From positions 2,232,001-2,296,000 of the forward strand of contig OZ240674.1 of assembly GCA_965198795.1 (NCBI GenBank): a stretch of 64,000 bases of DNA. Reading direction: 5' to 3'. A model generated the notes under the pieces. The model saw only the letters and a program-made list of their open reading frames with translations. It made no database searches and was not told where the DNA came from. Both the position numbers and the translations under genes were made by a program. This document shows, one piece after another, positions 60,727 to 64,000 of the stretch (position 1 is the stretch's first letter; the number at the start of each line of letters is the position of its first letter). The DNA comes from G965198795 sp965198795. GTDB taxonomy: Bacteria; Pseudomonadota; Alphaproteobacteria; Rhodospirillales; Casp-alpha2.

Positions 60727-62730
60727 TCAAGCAGCAGGCAGTTCGATGGTGATGCTAGTGCCCCGGCCGATCTCCGATTGGATGTCGATCCGGCCGGAAT
60801 GACGCTCGACGATATGCTTGGTGATGGTGAGGCCCAACCCGGTGCCCCCGACGGCCCGGGCGTCCGACTGGGTGATCTGGTAAAACGGGTCGAATACGCG
60901 GGCAAGGAATTCTTTCGGAATTCCGCAACCGCGATCCGTGACGGTAATCGCCACCATCTCGTTTGACTTGGTGACTGCGGCGCTGACAGCGCTGCCCTTT
61001 TCGGAAAACTTGACCGCGTTCGAAAGCAGGTTCGACATGACCTGAATCAGCCGGAACCTGTCGCCCATAACGGTCGCTCCTTCGGGTGGCTGATCCGTCA
61101 ACGCCAACGTCACCTCGAAATTTTGGGCGAACGGCTGGTTGGCCTGAATTGAGTCGGCGACCAGTTCAACCGCGTCCAGATGCTCGAAAATAAACTCAAG
61201 CTGTCCTGTCTGAGATTTCTCCACGTCTAAAATATCGTCGATCAATTTGGTCAACCGGTCGCAATTCCGCATCGCTAGGCTGATCATGTCCTTCGCCTTT
61301 TCAGGAAGCGTCCCGATGGCTCCGGAGGCCATCAGGCCAATAGATCCCATGACTGCGGCGACTGGCGTCCGTAACTCATGGCTGACTGTCGAGAGGAACT
61401 CCGACTTCATGTCCACCGCCGTTTCGGCCACTTTTATGGCTTTTTCCAGCGCCAGAATTTGTTCGGTTTCACGGGTGATGTCCCGCGACACGCCGCGGTA
61501 GCCCCGAAACACGCCTTCATCGTCGAAGATCGCCTTGCCGTTCACCTTAAAGACAAACCGACAGCCGTCATGTAATTTGATGTGATGTGAAAAGTTCTCG
61601 AAGCTTTCGTGCCGTTCCAGTGTCGCGATATGGTCCCGCCAGTTGTCGTCGGACGTATCGCCGCCGATGGATTGAATGAACTCCCAACGTGTTTTGCCCA
61701 AAATGTTCTCGTGCTTATGGCCAGTGGTTTGCAGAAACCGGTCCGAGATGAAGGTGAAGCGTAAATTTTCGTCTTGTTCGTAAAGCCAGTCGGAAGCGGC
61801 TTCGGCGAAATCGCGGAACCGGGCTTCACTGTCCATGAGCGCCTTGGCGACGGCCTCCCGGCGCGTGACGTCCCGGATGGCGGAGACGTAACCCAACAAC
61901 TTTCCATCGGGGTTCGCGATCGCGCTGGCAGACACCTCGCCCAAAAATTCCGTTCCATTCTTGCGGCGGTACCGCAAGATGCCGTTGAAAACACCGCCGT
62001 CCCAATGCGCCTCGCGGAATTGAGCGCCAGGGACGTCAAAATTGCCATCCAAGGCGAAAAGAACCGCGACGGAGCGGCCCTTCAACTCTTTCTCGCCATA
62101 GCCGAATAAATCGCTGGCGTGTTCGTTGAGGTTCGAGATGATACGGTTTTCATCAAGCAGCACCAGGGCGTAAGGCGCTTGTCTGTAAAGGGCCTCGAAC
62201 CAATGGCGGTCGGCTTGCTGGCGTTTCTCGCGCTCCACCGCCTCGGTTATGTCCATGAAAATTCCAGACAGCCGAACGGGATCGCCGGGATCGTTTTTTA
62301 TAATCTGGCCGCGTACCATTACCCATATGTAATGGCCATTCTCATGACGAATGCGGTAGGAAATCTCGTAGGGAGCGTCACCATTGATGTGGGCGTTCAG
62401 GGCGTCGTTGACACGGGGGACGTCATCGGGATGCAGGCGATCAAAAAATTCGCGGCGTTGGCGTTTCGTTTCACCGTCCTTGATGCCCAAGATTTCCAAT
62501 AGTCCCGGGGACCAGAACAATTCGCCGGTGGTCATGTTCAGGTCGAACAGGCCGTCCGATGTGACGTGCAGCCAATGCTGATAGCGTTGCGCGTCATCGG
62601 TTGAAAGGTTCTCTTCATGCTGAGGCCCGCATGTGGACATATCCGCGTCGGAGGGGACTGAAACCGTGTCTGTGTGGTGTTTCGCCATGAGCGCCAAATC
62701 CGAAACGAGGCTGCTAGAAGAACGAATCAT
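60727..62730 (-). CDS. PAS-domain sensor histidine kinase
   Basis: 667 residues, no membrane span, so cytoplasmic. Three PAS domains (about 50-160, 170-295 and 300-420), the first two with typical PAS/PAC ends (VRLSGIFMDITEAVEREKR and LGYVSAIRDVTRREAV, then FRGYRGVSRDITRETEQ). The HisKA domain contains FLSTVSHELRTPVAAVMG (His near 450). The HATPase domain has the N-box QVMSNLLSNAVKFS, and G-boxes VTDRGCGIP and GGTGLGLTITK. No receiver domain is attached, so a separate response regulator is needed; none is adjacent. An internal ATG at 62688 could be the true start. Confidence 0.9.
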   Translation of the reverse strand: MIRSSSSLVSDLALMAKHHTDTVSVPSDADMSTCGPQHEENLSTDDAQRYQHWLHVTSDGLFDLNMTTGELFWSPGLLEILGIKDGETKRQRREFFDRLHPDDVPRVNDALNAHINGDAPYEISYRIRHENGHYIWVMVRGQIIKNDPGDPVRLSGIFMDITEAVEREKRQQADRHWFEALYRQAPYALVLLDENRIISNLNEHASDLFGYGEKELKGRSVAVLFALDGNFDVPGAQFREAHWDGGVFNGILRYRRKNGTEFLGEVSASAIANPDGKLLGYVSAIRDVTRREAVAKALMDSEARFRDFAEAASDWLYEQDENLRFTFISDRFLQTTGHKHENILGKTRWEFIQSIGGDTSDDNWRDHIATLERHESFENFSHHIKLHDGCRFVFKVNGKAIFDDEGVFRGYRGVSRDITRETEQILALEKAIKVAETAVDMKSEFLSTVSHELRTPVAAVMGSIGLMASGAIGTLPEKAKDMISLAMRNCDRLTKLIDDILDVEKSQTGQLEFIFEHLDAVELVADSIQANQPFAQNFEVTLALTDQPPEGATVMGDRFRLIQVMSNLLSNAVKFSEKGSAVSAAVTKSNEMVAITVTDRGCGIPKEFLARVFDPFYQITQSDARAVGGTGLGLTITKHIVERHSGRIDIQSEIGRGTSITIELPAA

Positions 62731-63287
62731 ATAATGGAAATCGTCTTTTTCGGAACCCCAATTCCGTATTTGGTGCGAGAACCCTTCTTTTTGTCATTCC
62801 CGCGCGCCCGCTCCGCCATTCCCGCGAAGGCGGGAATTCAGCGCGGCGGCGCGCGTTCGGACTTATCATGAGTGATGGCCAATGATCGAGTGGCAAAGGC
62901 TGTTCTGGACTCCCGCCTTCGCGGGAATGATAAAACAGGACTGGGGGAAATGACATGCTTGCGCCAGGCGAGACCGACATACGGGACCGTCATATAAGCC
63001 CCGCCCGCGCGGGGGTGACGCCCCGGACGGGGCGGTCCCGTCATGCCAATCCCCCGCCCGCGCGGCCCGCCGGCCGGTATGAGCGGGGCCATGCGCCTTG
63101 ATTTCAAAAAGACCGTCCAAAAACACACCGCCCGCAGGGCTCTCCGGGCGCCGGGAGGACCGGCCCCAATGGCCCGCGTTCCGAATGACCGGCCCGGGGC
63201 GGGGGAGTCTCAAACCGCCCGAACCATTACATCTTTGATTTTAACCCTTGATTTTACCAGGGCGCGCGGATAAAACCCGTGCCTCGC
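62731..63287. other. Gene-free stretch before tRNA-Glu
   Basis: Contains the MITE-like element copy C (62815-62930), preceded by a partial extra arm from about 62791, then about 280 bp of very GC-rich sequence with several short inverted repeats (for example CCCGCCCGCGCGGGGGTGAC near 63002). No credible gene. A short AT-rich patch just upstream of the tRNA (TTGATT, TTAACCC, TTGATTTTA near 63234-63255) may hold its promoter. Confidence 0.5.
62815..62930. repeat. MITE-like palindromic element, copy C
   Basis: Left arm GCCATTCCCGCGAAGGCGGG plus AATTC; right arm GACTCCCGCCTTCGCGGGAA plus TGA. The interior reads GCGCGGCGG, CGCGTTC, TATCATGAGTGATGGCC, ATGATCGAGTGGCAA, which is copy A read on its opposite strand. 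Length about 116 bp, equal to copy A. Confidence 0.85.
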
Positions 63288-63363
63288 GTCCCCTTCGTCT
63301 AGTGGCCTAGGACGCTGCCCTTTCACGGCAGAAACACGGGTTCGAGTCCCGTAGGGGGCACCA
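63288..63363 (+). tRNA. tRNA-Glu (anticodon TTC)
   Basis: A 76-nt cloverleaf with encoded CCA. Acceptor GTCCCCT with AGGGGGC; anticodon arm CTGCC-CTTTCAC-GGCAG with TTC at positions 34-36; T-arm ACGGG-TTCGAGT-CCCGT. Close in sequence to E. coli tRNA-Glu. Confidence 0.97.
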
Positions 63364-63508
63364 TTTGCCCGGCGGAAGGCGTCGCGCTTCCGGCGCGGGA
63401 CGCAGGACGCGCGAAGCCCGCCGAACGGATACCCGCCAGTGTCCGTTTTCATGTTTTTCATATCCCGTCCAGGGGCCAGAGCGGCCATCAATTTGAAGGG
63501 GGCGGTTC

Positions 63509-64000
63509 ATGGACGCCTATCGGCTGACGCTATCTCATTTTCTCTATGAAGAAGCCCGCAAGCGACCCGGGTCGAGCGAGCAGTTGACTTCTCTGCTGAC
63601 CGACGTGGCGGCGGCCTGCAAGGCGATCTCGAATTTGGTCCGGCACGGTTCGCTCACCCATGACCTGGGCGCCGCCGTCGGGGCCAACGTCCAGGACGAG
63701 ACGCAAAAGGCCCTGGACGTCATGGCCAATGACACTTTCATTGTTTGGACCAAGCGGGGCGGTCAGATCGCCGCTCTGGCGTCCGAAGAGATGGAATTGC
63801 CTCATTTTCTGGGGACGGCGGAGCCGCGCGGACAGTATCTGCTGGTGTTCGACCCGCTGGATGGGTCTTCCAACATCGAAATCAACGGCCCTGTCGGCAC
63901 GATCTTTTCCGTGCTGCGCGCGCCGGACCCAGAGCGCCAGGCGATTGCGGAAGATTTCCTGCAACCGGGAACGGAACAGGTGGCGGCGGGCTATGTGTTG
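63509..64000 (+). CDS. fbp: Fructose-1,6-bisphosphatase class I, 5' part (cut by window end)
   Basis: Gluconeogenic and Calvin-cycle phosphatase. ATG at 63509 after GAAGGGGG. The visible 164 residues contain LTSLLTDVAAACKAISNLVRHG, NVQDETQKALDVMANDTFI, ASEEMELPHFLG (metal Glu) and the signature VFDPLDGSSNIEINGPVGTIFS, all class I FBPase. It continues beyond position 64000. Its presence fits with the apparent loss of glpX, the class II enzyme, at 58.8 kb. Confidence 0.95.
   Translation, partial: MDAYRLTLSHFLYEEARKRPGSSEQLTSLLTDVAAACKAISNLVRHGSLTHDLGAAVGANVQDETQKALDVMANDTFIVWTKRGGQIAALASEEMELPHFLGTAEPRGQYLLVFDPLDGSSNIEINGPVGTIFSVLRAPDPERQAIAEDFLQPGTEQVAAGYVL

Overview
The window reads as a chromosomal segment of a GC-rich alphaproteobacterium, most like the Rhodospirillales and relatives. 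Pointers are mipZ (22.2 kb), an NDUFA12-type complex I subunit beside mlaD genes and a DUF2155 gene (41.9-43.7 kb), a B12-dependent ribonucleotide reductase, PHB synthase and phasin, and the gyrA-coaD and hom-recJ gene orders. No plasmid or prophage backbone is visible; accessory DNA sits as islands between housekeeping genes.

Layout. 0-6.3 kb: the end of a type I secretion adaptor, a possible decapitated ssb tail, nitronate monooxygenase, gyrA, coaD and tRNA-Lys. 6.3-11.9 kb: a compact type II-C CRISPR-Cas locus. It has a two-spacer array (three identical 36-bp repeats), then cas2, cas1 and cas9 on the minus strand, and a divergent tracrRNA just outside cas9. All expected Cas9 catalytic residues are present, but its REC lobe carries an 84-85 residue tandem duplication. 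11.9-16.1 kb: a ureohydrolase, small exported proteins, an isolated fliN, a ChaC-like gene and an IS5-family element with a -1 frameshift. 16.1-25 kb: an acyl-CoA synthetase and a dienoyl-CoA reductase-like SDR (divergent), a GH114-like protein, a molybdopterin oxidoreductase, and a mipZ / vWA / J-domain cluster.

24.7-33.3 kb: galU-ugd (UDP-glucuronate supply), a D,D-carboxypeptidase with SPOR domain, a phasin with a clear promoter and three candidate PhaR-type sites, clpS-clpA, and a CaiB/BaiF CoA transferase. 33.3-41.9 kb: an exported Cys-rich protein, a FemAB-like acyltransferase, RidA, a response regulator fused to a metallo-beta-lactamase domain, and nrdJ with an unusual repeat-rich upstream region. 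41.9-48.6 kb: NDUFA12, two mlaD genes and DUF2155, convergent with aat-accC-accB-aroQ, then a ThiS-ThiG fusion and a methyltransferase. 49.2-58.7 kb: a DEAD-box helicase, gamma carbonic anhydrase, meaB, a MocR regulator, phaC, an OmpA-like lipoprotein and hom. 58.8-64 kb: a glpX-like relic, recJ, a PAS histidine kinase, tRNA-Glu and the start of a class I fructose-bisphosphatase cut by the window edge.

The most notable content is the CRISPR locus (all parts of a small Cas9 system in about 5 kb, with a duplicated REC segment). Next come a three-copy MITE-like palindromic element, two gene relics (ssb tail, glpX head) at conserved syntenic positions, and a 33-bp repeat pair upstream of nrdJ whose 66-bp period equals that of the CRISPR array. 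Functions are inferred from motifs and remembered family features; no searches were run.
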